64,000 nt of DNA from JAWRCU01 sp033542235 (GCF_033542235.1 NZ_JAWRCU010000011.1:1-64000); one strand, 5' to 3'; counted from the first letter of the stretch, positions 10,113 to 18,768 are shown. Translations and numbers: made by a program. Notes: a model not told the origin generated them from the sequence alone.

Positions 10113-10472
10113 CTCTTAAAAGAGTTTTCTGATTCTAAGACTCTGTTGGAATCGGGAGTTCGCATCGATCCCCGGTTTCGGCTCCGAAACGACTTTCATC
10201 AGCCCAAGAACGGCCTTGGATCTGCATATGTCAACAACGGGGGTAACTCTAATTACGCATTAGATTTCATGGTGTTAGTTCCCTGCCATTTGCATGATCG
10301 GGCACCATGCCTTGGGATGGCTCGAACTCTCCCGGCTCTTATCCCCAAAGTCAATCGGCGTTCCGCCGCAGGGCAAATTGTGGACGGCGGTGTGTCTGAT
10401 ACAGTCCGTCTCGGCCGGACTGGCCGGAACTCACCTTCCGCTCACAGCTTTCCACAGCAGGTCATTTAAATC
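10113..10472. other. oriC: Predicted chromosomal replication origin (oriC), hemE-ppsR intergenic region
   Basis: In Caulobacter and other alphaproteobacteria oriC lies between hemE and the DUF299 gene, exactly the gap seen here. The 360 bases are non-coding and include an AT-richer stretch (about 10222-10285), a near-consensus DnaA box TTATCCCCA at 10339-10347 (8 of 9, containing the TCCCCA weak-box core) and a weaker CTTTCCACA at 10448-10456. Flanking genes diverge, mostly minus to the left and plus to the right. No clear pair of TTAA half-sites for CtrA was found. The assignment rests on gene context more than on the boxes. Confidence 0.75.
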
Positions 10473-11294
10473 GTGAACAAACCGCAAAGCTTCTTCCATC
10501 TGCATCTTATTTCCGATGCGACGGGCGAGACGTTGATCGCAGCCGGGCGGGCCGCATCCGCGCAATATAAGGATGCCCGGGCGATCGAGCATATTTACCC
10601 GCTGATTCGCACCGACAAGCAGCTCGCCAATGTTCTCGAGGACATCGAGCTCGAGCCCGGCATCGTGCTCTATACGCTTGTCGACCAGAACCTTGCCCGC
10701 ACCATCGACGAGCGCTGCGCAGCGATGGGCTTGCCCTGCGTTTCCGTGCTCGAGCCGGTGCTTGCCGTTTTCCAGTCATATCTCGGCACGCCCGCCGGCC
10801 GCCGCGTCGGTGCGCAGCACGTGCTCGACGCCGAATATTTCCGCCGCATCGATGCGCTCAACTTCACTATGGAGCACGACGACGGCCAGCTGCCCGAGGA
10901 CATCGAAGAGGCCGAAATCGTCCTGGTCGGCATCTCGCGCACTTCCAAAACGCCGACCAGCATCTATCTCGCCAATCGTGGCATAAAGACCGCCAATATC
11001 CCGATCGTGCTCGGAGTGCCGATGCCGGGCAGCCTGACCAATGCCAAACGGCCGCTGATCGTCGGGTTGATCGCGACGGCGGAGCGCGTCGCCCAGGTGC
11101 GGCAGAACCGCGTGCTCGGTGCAGCCGCCGGGATCGACACCCAGAGCTATGTGGACAAGGCAACTATTTCGGAGGAGCTTTCCTACGCGCGTCAGCTCTG
11201 CACGCGCAACGGCTGGCCGATGATAGACGTCACACGCCGCTCGATCGAAGAGACGGCGGCAGCGATCGTTGCGCTGCGCGGCAAGGCGCGCTAG
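10473..11294 (+). CDS. ppsR: Pyruvate, phosphate dikinase regulatory protein (DUF299 kinase/pyrophosphorylase)
   Basis: This family both phosphorylates (using ADP) and dephosphorylates a threonine of PEP synthase or pyruvate phosphate dikinase, switching gluconeogenic flux. The 273-residue product has the P-loop-like GISRTSKT (153-160), the N-terminal FHLHLISDATGET signature and the LGVP block typical of the family. The start is GTG at 10473; an upstream in-frame alternative is not evident. It is the first gene rightward of the predicted origin, the position of its Caulobacter and Rickettsia relatives. Whether the partner is PpdK or PpsA cannot be told here. Confidence 0.93.
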   Translation: MNKPQSFFHLHLISDATGETLIAAGRAASAQYKDARAIEHIYPLIRTDKQLANVLEDIELEPGIVLYTLVDQNLARTIDERCAAMGLPCVSVLEPVLAVFQSYLGTPAGRRVGAQHVLDAEYFRRIDALNFTMEHDDGQLPEDIEEAEIVLVGISRTSKTPTSIYLANRGIKTANIPIVLGVPMPGSLTNAKRPLIVGLIATAERVAQVRQNRVLGAAAGIDTQSYVDKATISEELSYARQLCTRNGWPMIDVTRRSIEETAAAIVALRGKAR

Positions 11295-11383
11295 ATGCCG
11301 CAGGGTTTACGGCGGGATAGATTCCTCGCGCTTCAGCCCTCCGTTTTTGCGTCATGCTCTAGCGCCAACATCGGAAGCAGCAG

Positions 11384-11983
11384 ATGTCCGCAAAGCTGAT
11401 CCTTGCCTCCGCAAGTCCGTTCCGCCAAGCGCTGCTCGCCAATGCCGGGCTCGATTTCCTCTCGGAACGGCCCGACATCGACGAACGCGCGGTCGAGGCA
11501 CCCCTCGAACGGAGCGGAGTGAGCCCCGAGGATGTGGCGATGATCTTGGCAACCGCCAAGGCCAACGATGTCAGCGCCGACAATCCTGGGGCACTCGTCA
11601 TAGGCTGCGACCAGACGTTGTCGCTCGGCGACGAAATCTTCCACAAGCCGGCGAACATGGAAGCCGCGCGGCGTCATTTGCTGCGTCTCTCCGGCAAGAC
11701 CCATCAGCTGAACAGCGCGGTGGTTCTCGTGCGGGACGGCGAGATGGTGTGGTCCTATCTTGGCGTGGCGCAGCTGACTATGCGCAACCTCGATCCGGCC
11801 TTCATCGGCCGCCATCTTGCGCGCGTGGGCGACAAGGCCCTGTCGAGCGTCGGCGCCTATCAGGTTGAGGGCGAGGGCATCCAGCTTTTCGAGAAAATCG
11901 AGGGCGATTATTTTACCATTGTCGGCCTGCCGCTGCTGCCGCTGCTCGCCGAACTGCGCAAGCTCGGAGCAATCGATGGCTGA
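11384..11983 (+). CDS. maf: Maf-like nucleoside triphosphate pyrophosphatase
   Basis: Maf proteins hydrolyse non-canonical or modified nucleoside triphosphates to the monophosphate, protecting nucleic acids. The 199-residue protein has the N-terminal LILASASPFRQALL substrate-binding segment, the IGCDQTLSLG motif with the catalytic aspartate, and the C-terminal YQVEGEGIQLFEKIEGDYF-type block. The SASPFRQ variant resembles the YceF subgroup (7-methyl-GTP) more than the dTTP/UTP subgroup, but substrate is inference. Its last codons overlap the aroE start by eight bases, indicating a maf-aroE-coaE-dnaQ operon. Confidence 0.93.
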   Translation: MSAKLILASASPFRQALLANAGLDFLSERPDIDERAVEAPLERSGVSPEDVAMILATAKANDVSADNPGALVIGCDQTLSLGDEIFHKPANMEAARRHLLRLSGKTHQLNSAVVLVRDGEMVWSYLGVAQLTMRNLDPAFIGRHLARVGDKALSSVGAYQVEGEGIQLFEKIEGDYFTIVGLPLLPLLAELRKLGAIDG

Positions 11984-12830
11984 CGGTTCCCCGCAAGTCC
12001 CGGTCCATGCCTTCGTCTGCGGTCATCCGATTGCGCATTCGCGATCGCCGATGATTCATGGCTATTGGCTGAAGGCTTACGGCCTGAACGGCAGCTACCG
12101 GGCAATCGACGTCGAGCCTTCCGAGTTCCCTGAATTTCTGAGGAGCCTGCCTGAGTCCGGTTTTGCCGGTGGCAACATCACGATTCCGCACAAGAAGGCG
12201 GCCTTCATCGGCGTGGGCTATCGCGACGAGGCGGCTCAGTCGACCGGTGCAGTCAATACGCTGTGGCTCGAGGACGGTCATGTCTGCGGGGGCAACACCG
12301 ATGTCGCGGGCTTTGCCGGAAACCTTGACCAGTTCGCCCCGGAGTGGCGCAAGGCAAAAAGCGCTGTCGTGATCGGCGCCGGCGGCGCCGCCCGCGCCGT
12401 AACCTACGCACTGAAGCAGGCCGGCATCGGCGAAATCCGCGTCGCCAACCGCACGCCGGAGCGCGCGGCCGAGCTCAAGGACCGCTTTGGCGACGGCGTA
12501 ACGGCATCCGGGCTCGAGGCGCTTCGCGAAGTTCTTGCCGAAGCTGATCTCCTGGTAAACACGACTTCGCTCGGCATGCATGAGGGTGATGAGCTGCCGG
12601 CCGATCCGGATCTGCTGCCGGATCACGCGATCGTCACCGATATTGTCTATGTGCCGCTCGAGACCCCGTTGCTTGCCCAGGCGGCCCGCCGCGGGCTGAA
12701 GACGGTCGATGGGCTCGGCATGCTGCTCCATCAGGCCGCGCCCGCCTTCCGCAAATGGTTCGGCGTGATGCCTGAAGTTACCGACGAGCTCAGGGCCCTG
12801 GTGGTCGCCGATATCGGGCAGAGCAGATGA
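11976..12830 (+). CDS. aroE: Shikimate dehydrogenase (NADP+)
   Basis: AroE reduces 3-dehydroshikimate to shikimate in aromatic amino-acid synthesis. The 284-residue protein has the substrate-binding GHPIAHSRSPMIHG near the N-terminus, the catalytic-lysine block GGNITIPHKKAAF, the NADP-binding VIGAGGAARAV glycine loop and ANRTPERA. The frame extends well upstream inside maf, but the ATG at 11976 gives the family start. It overlaps maf by eight bases and coaE by four (ATGA), so it is translationally coupled on both sides. Confidence 0.96.
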   Translation: MADGSPQVPVHAFVCGHPIAHSRSPMIHGYWLKAYGLNGSYRAIDVEPSEFPEFLRSLPESGFAGGNITIPHKKAAFIGVGYRDEAAQSTGAVNTLWLEDGHVCGGNTDVAGFAGNLDQFAPEWRKAKSAVVIGAGGAARAVTYALKQAGIGEIRVANRTPERAAELKDRFGDGVTASGLEALREVLAEADLLVNTTSLGMHEGDELPADPDLLPDHAIVTDIVYVPLETPLLAQAARRGLKTVDGLGMLLHQAAPAFRKWFGVMPEVTDELRALVVADIGQSR

Positions 12831-13429
12831 TCGTGCTCGGCCTGACCGGCTCGATTGGCATGGGCAAGTCGACCACGGCGAAACTCTTTGCCGAAGCCGG
12901 CGTGCCCGTGCACGATTCGGATGAGGCCGTGCACAGGCTCTATGCCGGCGCAGCCGCACCTTTGGTCGAGAAAGCCTTCCCGGGCACCGCCATCGCTGGT
13001 GTCGTCGATCGTGTGGCGCTGTCCAAAAAGGTCGTCGGCGATGCCGAAGCGATTGCGCGGCTCGAGAAGATCGTCCACCCGCTGGTGCGGGCCGATGCCG
13101 ACCGCTTCGTCGCAAGCGCTCGCGCAGCCGGCGCGCAGCTGGTTGTGCTCGACATCCCCCTGCTGTTCGAGACCAACGGCACCAGCCGGGTCGACAGGAT
13201 TGCCGTGGTCTCCGCGCCGGCCGAGCTGCAACGCGAGCGCGTGCTGTCGCGACCCGGCATGACGGAAGAGAAATTCGCGGCCATCCTTGCCCGGCAGACG
13301 CCGGATGCCGAAAAGCGACGGCGCGCCGATTTCGTGATCGACACCAGCGAAAGCGTCGAAGCGGCGCGCGGGCAGGTAGAGGCGATCATTCGCGAATTGA
13401 CGGGGAAAACCTCGGCCCTGTCGCATTGA
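12827..13429 (+). CDS. coaE: Dephospho-CoA kinase
   Basis: CoaE carries out the last step of coenzyme A synthesis, phosphorylating the 3'-hydroxyl of dephospho-CoA. The 200-residue P-loop kinase begins MIVLGLTGSIGMGKSTT, with the Walker A at residues 8-15, followed by the HDSDEAVHRLY substrate segment, the HPLVRADADRF lid region and VLDIPLLFE. The start overlaps the aroE stop by four bases; dnaQ follows immediately. Confidence 0.96.
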   Translation: MIVLGLTGSIGMGKSTTAKLFAEAGVPVHDSDEAVHRLYAGAAAPLVEKAFPGTAIAGVVDRVALSKKVVGDAEAIARLEKIVHPLVRADADRFVASARAAGAQLVVLDIPLLFETNGTSRVDRIAVVSAPAELQRERVLSRPGMTEEKFAAILARQTPDAEKRRRADFVIDTSESVEAARGQVEAIIRELTGKTSALSH

Positions 13430-13470
13430 GCTTGTCGGCTGGGCTATTCTCGGCACAACGGAGTGATTCG

Positions 13471-14178
13471 TTGCGCGAAATCGTCTTTGACACGGAAACG
13501 ACTGGCCTCGATCCTTACCAGGATCGGATCATCGAGCTCGGCGGCGTCGAGCTGGACAACCGTTTTCTCACCGGCCGCACCTTTCATTATTACATCAATC
13601 CGCAGGGGCGCCAGATCAATGCCGAGGCACAGGCGGTCCATGGCATCGGCGCCGCAGACCTCGTGGACAAACCGCCTTTCGACCAGATCGCGGACGAGTT
13701 CCTTGCCTTCATCGACGGCGCCAAGCTGATCGCTCACAACGCCTCCTTCGACATCAGCTTCATCAATGCCGAATTCGAGCGGCTCGGTCATCTGCCAGTC
13801 GTGCCGGACCGTGTGGTCGACACACTTGCGATCGCGCGCCGCAAGCATCCGATGGGGCCGAATTCCCTCGACGCCCTCTGCCGTCGCTACGGCATCGACA
13901 ACAGCCGGCGCACCAAGCACGGCGCATTGCTCGATTCGGAGCTGCTGGCCGAGGTCTATATCGAGCTGGTCGGCGGCAAGCAGGCCTCGCTCGTGCTGGA
14001 GACCGCTATGGAGGTGCAGCAGGGGATCGAGATCGATATCGCTGCCGTCACGATCGGTGCGCGCCCGCGTCCGCTCACTCCACGGCTTTCCGAAGCAGAA
14101 CTCGCCGCGCATGCCGCAATGGTTGCAGGGCTCGGTGACGCTGCAATCTGGAAGCGGCTGAACGCTACCCATGATTGA
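13471..14178 (+). CDS. dnaQ: DNA polymerase III epsilon subunit (3'-5' exonuclease)
   Basis: DnaQ proofreads the replicative polymerase. The 235-residue product has the DEDDh motifs: DTETTGL (ExoI), the AHNASFDISF block (ExoII) and a KHGALLDSELLAEVY block (ExoIII with histidine and aspartate). The frame is open from a TTG at 13426, but a TTG at 13471 has GGAG seven bases upstream and gives the usual N-terminus (L)REIVFDTETTGLD, so I prefer it. It ends the maf-aroE-coaE-dnaQ run. A GC-rich hairpin follows at 14182. Confidence 0.93.
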   Translation: MREIVFDTETTGLDPYQDRIIELGGVELDNRFLTGRTFHYYINPQGRQINAEAQAVHGIGAADLVDKPPFDQIADEFLAFIDGAKLIAHNASFDISFINAEFERLGHLPVVPDRVVDTLAIARRKHPMGPNSLDALCRRYGIDNSRRTKHGALLDSELLAEVYIELVGGKQASLVLETAMEVQQGIEIDIAAVTIGARPRPLTPRLSEAELAAHAAMVAGLGDAAIWKRLNATHD

Positions 14179-14181
14179 AAT

Positions 14182-14201
14182 GGCGCGGCCATAGCCGCGC
14201 C
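14182..14201 (+). terminator. Possible terminator hairpin after dnaQ
   Basis: GGCGCGGC (14182-14189) and GCCGCGCC (14194-14201) form a perfect eight-base stem with a CATA loop directly after the dnaQ stop. The following bases are only moderately T-rich, so termination may be weak or Rho-assisted. Confidence 0.45.
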
Positions 14202-14301
14202 TGCCCTCAAATTCTTACCCGGTTCTGCACATAGTGGAAGAAGACGCTCTGCATTTTGCGTCTCCGTCAAACTCAGGCGTTTGAGATTTGCGGCGAACTA
14301 G

Positions 14302-14398
14302 ATGCCAAGCTCTCCCTTCGCCCCTGTGGGAGAAGGAAGAGCCGCCATATGCGCCTCGGCCAATCTCCGGCGTTGGAGATTGCTGGAAATCAGCTTAC
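14302..14398. repeat. Dispersed intergenic repeat, copy 2
   Basis: This segment lies between the convergent dnaQ and secB and overlaps the last codons of secB. It matches two separate pieces of the 1-938 region (237-285 and 681-757), starting ATGCCAAGCTC, then CCCCTGTGGGAGAAGG, then a CCAATC..CCGG..GATT block. It is probably a member of a rhizobial intergenic repeat family. Confidence 0.55.
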
Positions 14399-14902
14399 CT
14401 GGACCTTGGCTTTCGCCTGATCTTCGGCGAGCTTCTGCTGGAACATTTGCGCGAAATCGATCGGATCCAGCATCAACGGAGGGAAGCCGCCATTGCGCGT
14501 AGCTTCGGCGATGATCTGACGCGCGAAGGGAAAGAGCAGCCGCGGGCACTCGATGAAGAGGATCGGCAGCATGTGCTCCTGCGGGAAACCGTCGATGCGG
14601 AACACGCCGCCATAGACCAGCTCGACGTTGAAGAGCACTTCCTTGTCGAAGTTCGCCTTGGCATTGAGCGTGAGATTGACATCGAACTCTTTCTCCGAGA
14701 GCGGATTGGCGCCGACATTCACGCTGATGTTGATACCGGGAGCCTTGTCTCGGGGGCGCAGCGAATTCGGCGCGCCGGGGCTCTCGAAGGAAAGGTCCTT
14801 CACATATTGCGCGAGCACGTTGAGTGTCGGCTGCGCCTGACTGCCATTGCCGTTCTTGGTAGCGTCGGTGCCGGTCTTTGCGGCCTCGTCATTATTGGCC
14901 AT
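14390..14902 (-). CDS. secB: Protein-export chaperone SecB
   Basis: SecB is a tetrameric cytosolic chaperone that keeps presecretory proteins unfolded and hands them to SecA. The 170-residue protein has the LNVLAQYVKDLSFESPGAP start, the LFNVELVYGGVF strand and the LLFPFARQIIAEATRNGGFPPLMLDPIDF signature. The N-terminal 25 residues (asparagine/threonine/glycine-rich) and the charged tail are typical variable ends in alphaproteobacteria. It is convergent with dnaQ; the fxsA/Tim44 genes that usually flank secB are found a few kilobases away. Confidence 0.97.
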   Translation of the reverse strand: MANNDEAAKTGTDATKNGNGSQAQPTLNVLAQYVKDLSFESPGAPNSLRPRDKAPGINISVNVGANPLSEKEFDVNLTLNAKANFDKEVLFNVELVYGGVFRIDGFPQEHMLPILFIECPRLLFPFARQIIAEATRNGGFPPLMLDPIDFAQMFQQKLAEDQAKAKVQVS

Positions 14903-15042
14903 GGGCCGTTCCCTTGCTTCTCTTGTTTTTGTCTTCGGCCTGTAGCGGCCCGGTTCGAAAACGCGCGCTGGCTAGCACGCTGACCGGACCAACACAAGCT
15001 CGCAGGCAGGCGCATGGGCCGGAAGTTTGGCCTCCACCGCGC

Positions 15043-15996
15043 CTAGTTGAACAGGGCGCTGACAGATTCTCCGTTGTTGATGCGCCGCATGGCCTCTGCG
15101 AGCGCCGGCGCGATGGACAATACGGTCAGTTTGGGCAGACGCTTTTCTGCCGGGATCGGGACAGTGTTCGTGGTGACTATTTCGAGCACGTCCGGCTCGG
15201 CAGCGAGGCGCTCCGCGGCGGAACTCGCGAAGACCCCATGCGTGCAGGCAATCCGGACGGAGCGCGCATTGTGGTCGCGTAGATGCCGGAGCAGTTCCAA
15301 GATCGATCCGCCGCTCACGATCTCGTCGTCGAGGACGATGACGTCGCGGTCTCTGACATCGCCGATGAGCATCGAGATCGTGACTTCAGTGTCGCTCAGC
15401 CTCTGCTTTGCACCGGCAGCGACGGGTAGCCCCAGCCTCCTCGCGAAGGCGGCCGCGTTCTTGGCATTGCCGAGATCGGGCGACACCACCACGCCGTTGG
15501 TGAGATCGTAGCGCCGGAAGTAATCCGAGAGCTCCCCGAGCGCATGGAGGTGGTCGACAGGGATACTGAAGAACCCATGGACTTGCGGAGAATGAAGCGT
15601 CATCGTCAGGACCCGATTGGCCCCCGCCGTCGCCAGGAGGTCGGCGACAAGACGGCCGCCGATCGAGATGCGCGGGGCATCCTTCTTGTCGGAACGAGCA
15701 TAGGCATAGTGAGGCATTACCGCCGTCACCCGCGACGCGGACGCGCCCCTGGCGGCATCGAGCATCAATAACAGCTCGACCAGGTGATCCTGCACCGGCG
15801 CGCTCAGCGGCTGAATGAGAAAGACATCCTGCTCACGGCAATTCGCCTGCAACTGCACCTCGATGCAGCCGTTCGAGAATCGCTTGAGTTGGGTCGGCAG
15901 CAAAGGTACCTGGAGCTTCGCGCAGATCTCTTCCGCCAGTTCGCGATGAGCACTACCACTGAAGATGGCAATCGGACCCACCGATTCGCTCCTCAT
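15043..15996 (-). CDS. Ribose-phosphate pyrophosphokinase paralogue
   Basis: The 317-residue product has the PRPP synthetase fold: the flexible-loop region with RSDKKDAPRISIGGRLVAD, the LHSPQVHGFF segment and the PRPP-binding loop VIVLDDEIVSGGSI. The loop departs from the canonical (V/I)DD-x-x-x-TGGT of housekeeping Prs, and the catalytic RQDRK-type segment reads RSDKK. It is therefore probably a second, specialised copy rather than the main prs. The start at 15996 avoids an unusual upstream extension. It stands alone on the minus strand, divergent from a small kinase gene. Confidence 0.85.
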   Translation of the reverse strand: MRSESVGPIAIFSGSAHRELAEEICAKLQVPLLPTQLKRFSNGCIEVQLQANCREQDVFLIQPLSAPVQDHLVELLLMLDAARGASASRVTAVMPHYAYARSDKKDAPRISIGGRLVADLLATAGANRVLTMTLHSPQVHGFFSIPVDHLHALGELSDYFRRYDLTNGVVVSPDLGNAKNAAAFARRLGLPVAAGAKQRLSDTEVTISMLIGDVRDRDVIVLDDEIVSGGSILELLRHLRDHNARSVRIACTHGVFASSAAERLAAEPDVLEIVTTNTVPIPAEKRLPKLTVLSIAPALAEAMRRINNGESVSALFN

Positions 15997-16112
15997 GGCG
16001 TTTAAGCAGCTTCGCGCGCCGCTTATCGCAGACCGGCTGGTATGGATCAAGCATTGTCAGCCGGAGACAGGCAGCGCCGGACGCTGTCGCCACTCGTGAA
16101 GGTCAGGATTGA

Positions 16113-16658
16113 ATGGAGAACCAAGAGCTTCCGCAAATTCTCGTCGTCACGGGAGGAATGGCGGCCGGGAAATCGACCGTGGCGCAGGCGCTTGCGGAGC
16201 GGCTGCCGAAAAGCATTCATTTGCGTGGGGATATCTACCGCAAGATGATCGTCAACGGTCGCGAGACGATGGGCCCCGACTTGTCGCCCGAGGGATTGCG
16301 GCAGCTTCAACTACGCTACGAACTCGCTTGCCATGCCGCCTCGGAATATGCCGCCGCAGGCTTCCAGGTCGTTTACCAGGACGTGATCCTGGGAAAGTCG
16401 CTCCTCGATGTGGTCGGCCGACTGCGCAGGTTTCGCCCGGGCGTTGTCGTCCTCGACCCTTCGCCGCAAGTCCTGGCAAGTCGCGACATAGCGCGCGAGA
16501 AGACGGCTTACGGCGATTGGGCCGCGACGCACATGCGGGAACTGCTTCACGCCGAGACACCGAAGATAGGGCTTTGGATCGACAGTTCGGCCCACACCGT
16601 CGAGCAGACGGTCGCCGAGATCCTCGCCCATCCTGCGAAGACGATCCAAGGTATGTGA
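16113..16658 (+). CDS. P-loop kinase-like protein (AAA_33 / zeta-like fold)
   Basis: The 181-residue protein starts with the Walker A GGMAAGKST (14-22), then an LRGDIYRKMIV segment where small-molecule kinases bind substrate, VVYQDVILG (Walker B-like) and an arginine-rich lid (SRDIAREKTAYGDW). This resembles small P-loop phosphotransferases such as gluconate kinase, chloramphenicol phosphotransferase and zeta toxins. No antitoxin-like partner is adjacent. The substrate is unknown. It is divergent from the PRPP synthetase paralogue and convergent with a histidine phosphatase. Confidence 0.8.
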   Translation: MENQELPQILVVTGGMAAGKSTVAQALAERLPKSIHLRGDIYRKMIVNGRETMGPDLSPEGLRQLQLRYELACHAASEYAAAGFQVVYQDVILGKSLLDVVGRLRRFRPGVVVLDPSPQVLASRDIAREKTAYGDWAATHMRELLHAETPKIGLWIDSSAHTVEQTVAEILAHPAKTIQGM

Positions 16659-16712
16659 ACCCCCCGCTGGACTACAGGCCGCCCGAACTGACTGTGCGCC
16701 GGCCGTCCCTCG

Positions 16713-17294
16713 TTACCTCTGGTTCCAGCGTCGGATCACCGGTTCGGTGAGGTCGTGCTCGTAGCCAAGTATGCTGATGCTTGCGGTATCGAGGACGAAA
16801 TGTGCTCCGTCTGCGCCAAGCAATCCGAGCCAGCGGGCGGAGAGCACCCGGAGGAAATGGGAACTGGAAAAGACCAGGACCTTGCCGTCGAGCTCCCGCA
16901 GTGCCGCGACGACCAGGTCGGCCCTCGCCCCGATAGCCGACACACTCTCTCCGTCGGGACATCCGTCGCGAAAAAGGCGCCAGCCGGGATGTTGTGCGAG
17001 AATTTGCTTCGTGGTCAGCCCCTCATACGCGCCGTAGTCCCACTCCGCCAGCTCTGGTTTCCTGAGTGCTGCCGAGCCGAACCCGGCAAGCACGGAGGTA
17101 TGGAACGCGCGTTCAGACGGACTGGACCACACAGCCGAGAATGACAGCCCCCGCAACCGGGCGGCAAGCTGGCGCGCCGCTTCTTCTCCGGCTGCAGTCA
17201 ACGGTATATCGGTCCGGCCGGTGTGCCTTCCCGATGCGCTCCATTCCGTTTCGCCGTGCCGGACCAGATAGACCTCCGGAAGCCCATTATCCAT
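16713..17294 (-). CDS. Histidine phosphatase family protein
   Basis: The 193-residue product has the phosphoglycerate-mutase-like signature LVRHGETEWSASGRHTGRTD with the phospho-accepting histidine at 13, the YGAYEG substrate loop, and a second catalytic histidine in SSSHFLRVL. Members range from cofactor-dependent phosphoglycerate mutase to general phosphatases; the short length and the AEWDYGAYEGLTT block fit a small-molecule phosphatase of unknown substrate. Confidence 0.9.
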   Translation of the reverse strand: MDNGLPEVYLVRHGETEWSASGRHTGRTDIPLTAAGEEAARQLAARLRGLSFSAVWSSPSERAFHTSVLAGFGSAALRKPELAEWDYGAYEGLTTKQILAQHPGWRLFRDGCPDGESVSAIGARADLVVAALRELDGKVLVFSSSHFLRVLSARWLGLLGADGAHFVLDTASISILGYEHDLTEPVIRRWNQR

Positions 17295-17330
17295 CTCACA
17301 CTCCGATAGGCGTGGGCCGACGGCGAAAGC

Positions 17331-17825
17331 TTATCGACGATCGGAATCGATCCGCCACGGCGATTTCGGATCTGGCGTGCGGCTGAAATCCTCAGAATCG
17401 AGATCGATCGTCTTGCCGCCGCGACGCTTCGTACCGAATCCATCGAAACCTGCGCCGAAGGAGCTGACGACAATCCGCCTCTTCAGGAGCCGCCAGACGA
17501 ACTCGCGCACTGGCGGAATGAAGAGCAGCAACCCAAGAATGTCACTGACAAAGCCCGGGATGAGGAGCAGAATACCGGCAAGCATGATCATGGCGCCGTC
17601 CGCCAGCTCACGGCCGGGGTCGCGCCCGGCTTCAAGCTCGCGGCGAATCCGGGTGACGACGCTGAAGCCCTGGACGCGCAGCAGCGTCGAGCCAACGATC
17701 GATGAAAGGATGACCAGCGCAATCGTCCACAAAACACCGATCTTGCTGCCGACGATCACGAAACCCGCGATCTCGAGCAGCGGCAGGCCGATAAGGATGA
17801 GTCCAACGAACGGCAAATGTCTCAA
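17331..17825 (-). CDS. fxsA: FxsA family membrane protein
   Basis: FxsA proteins are small inner-membrane proteins; E. coli FxsA modifies phage exclusion by the F plasmid but the general role is unknown. About 164 residues, with hydrophobic segments near the N-terminus (FVGLILIGLPLLEIAGFVIVG), a second (TIALVILSSIVGSTLL) and a third (MIMLAGILLLIPGFVSDILG) that is the family hallmark. The frame extends to a GTG-type start at 17873, but a TTG at 17825 preceded by AGGAAGG fits the family N-terminus better. It is divergent from the Tim44-domain gene. Confidence 0.88.
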   Translation of the reverse strand: MRHLPFVGLILIGLPLLEIAGFVIVGSKIGVLWTIALVILSSIVGSTLLRVQGFSVVTRIRRELEAGRDPGRELADGAMIMLAGILLLIPGFVSDILGLLLFIPPVREFVWRLLKRRIVVSSFGAGFDGFGTKRRGGKTIDLDSEDFSRTPDPKSPWRIDSDRR

Positions 17826-17903
17826 GCCTTCCTGTCTTGTCGAATATGGCAGGCGCACGCTGTGCCGGCACATTCACCAAAAGATGGGTATGGACGGCTT
17901 TGA

Positions 17904-17932
17904 TTTGAATGATTGCGCCCGCCATTCTATAT
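17904..17932 (+). promoter_or_regulatory. Candidate housekeeping promoter for the Tim44-domain gene
   Basis: TTTGAA at 17904-17909 and CTATAT at 17927-17932 are separated by 17 bases. This matches the rhizobial sigma-70-type consensus CTTGAC-N17-CTATAT, with a perfect -10. It lies about 90 bases upstream of the Tim44-domain start. Confidence 0.5.
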
Positions 17933-18022
17933 GGTGGCTCTGATCAGGAATAGCGCATTGCTGCCGCCGGAGGCATACCGACCGGGAAGCGACGCCGAGG
18001 ACAGGGAATATTGACGGAAGAC

Positions 18023-18739
18023 ATGGGCTTCTTCGACTTCGGCACGATTTTCTTCCTGATTGCCGCCGTGGTGATCTTCTTCCAGTTGCGCAACGTGCTC
18101 GGGCGCCGCACTGGCAATGAGCGTCCGCCCTTCGATCCCTATACCGCAGCGCGTAGCCGGGAGAAGAAAGACGCGGCTCCCGCAACTTCCGGCACGGAAA
18201 ACGTCGTTTCTTTACCCAAGAAGCGGTCGCCCGGCGCTGACGAGGACGCGTATAAGGTGATTGATACCGTGGCCAAGCCCGGTACCGACCTCAACAGGGG
18301 GCTGCGCGCGATCAAGGACGCCGATCAGAGCTTCGATCCCAAGGGCTTCGTCGACGGCGCCAAGATGGCCTACGAGATGATCGTCATGGCTTATGCGGAT
18401 GGCGACCGGAAGACCTTGAAGAACCTGCTCTCGAAAGAGGTCTATGACGGTTTCGTTTCGGCCATCTCCGAACGCGAATCCCGCTCGGAAAAGATCCAGT
18501 CCTCCTTTGTCGGCATCGACAAGGCCGAGATCGTCTCGGCCGAGATGAAGGGCAGTGAAGCGCATATCACGCTGCGCATCGTGAGCGAGCTGATCTCGGC
18601 CACGCGCAATGGCGCCGGCGAAGTGATCGATGGCGATCCCGAGACTGTTGCCGAGGTCAAAGACGTATGGACCTTCGCCCGTGACACGCGCTCGCGCGAT
18701 CCCAACTGGAAGCTGGTCGCCACCGAAGCGGAAGACTGA
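18023..18739 (+). CDS. Tim44/TimA domain-containing membrane-associated protein
   Basis: The 238-residue protein has an N-terminal membrane anchor (FGTIFFLIAAVVIFFQL), then an RRTGNERPPFDPY motif, a low-complexity linker and a C-terminal Tim44-like domain (about 90-238). In mitochondria this domain tethers Hsp70 to the import channel; bacterial TimA-type proteins are thought to act at the inner membrane, with unclear partners. The start at 18023 has GGAAG upstream; a TTG at 18011 is an alternative. mltA follows within 30 bases. Confidence 0.88.
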   Translation: MGFFDFGTIFFLIAAVVIFFQLRNVLGRRTGNERPPFDPYTAARSREKKDAAPATSGTENVVSLPKKRSPGADEDAYKVIDTVAKPGTDLNRGLRAIKDADQSFDPKGFVDGAKMAYEMIVMAYADGDRKTLKNLLSKEVYDGFVSAISERESRSEKIQSSFVGIDKAEIVSAEMKGSEAHITLRIVSELISATRNGAGEVIDGDPETVAEVKDVWTFARDTRSRDPNWKLVATEAED

Positions 18740-18768
18740 TCGGGACAAGTCGGGCGGGAGTATCTGGC

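Noticed and set aside
16113..16658. Zeta-toxin gene of a toxin-antitoxin system
   Set aside because: The fold resembles zeta toxins, but no antitoxin gene is adjacent and similar folds serve metabolic kinases.
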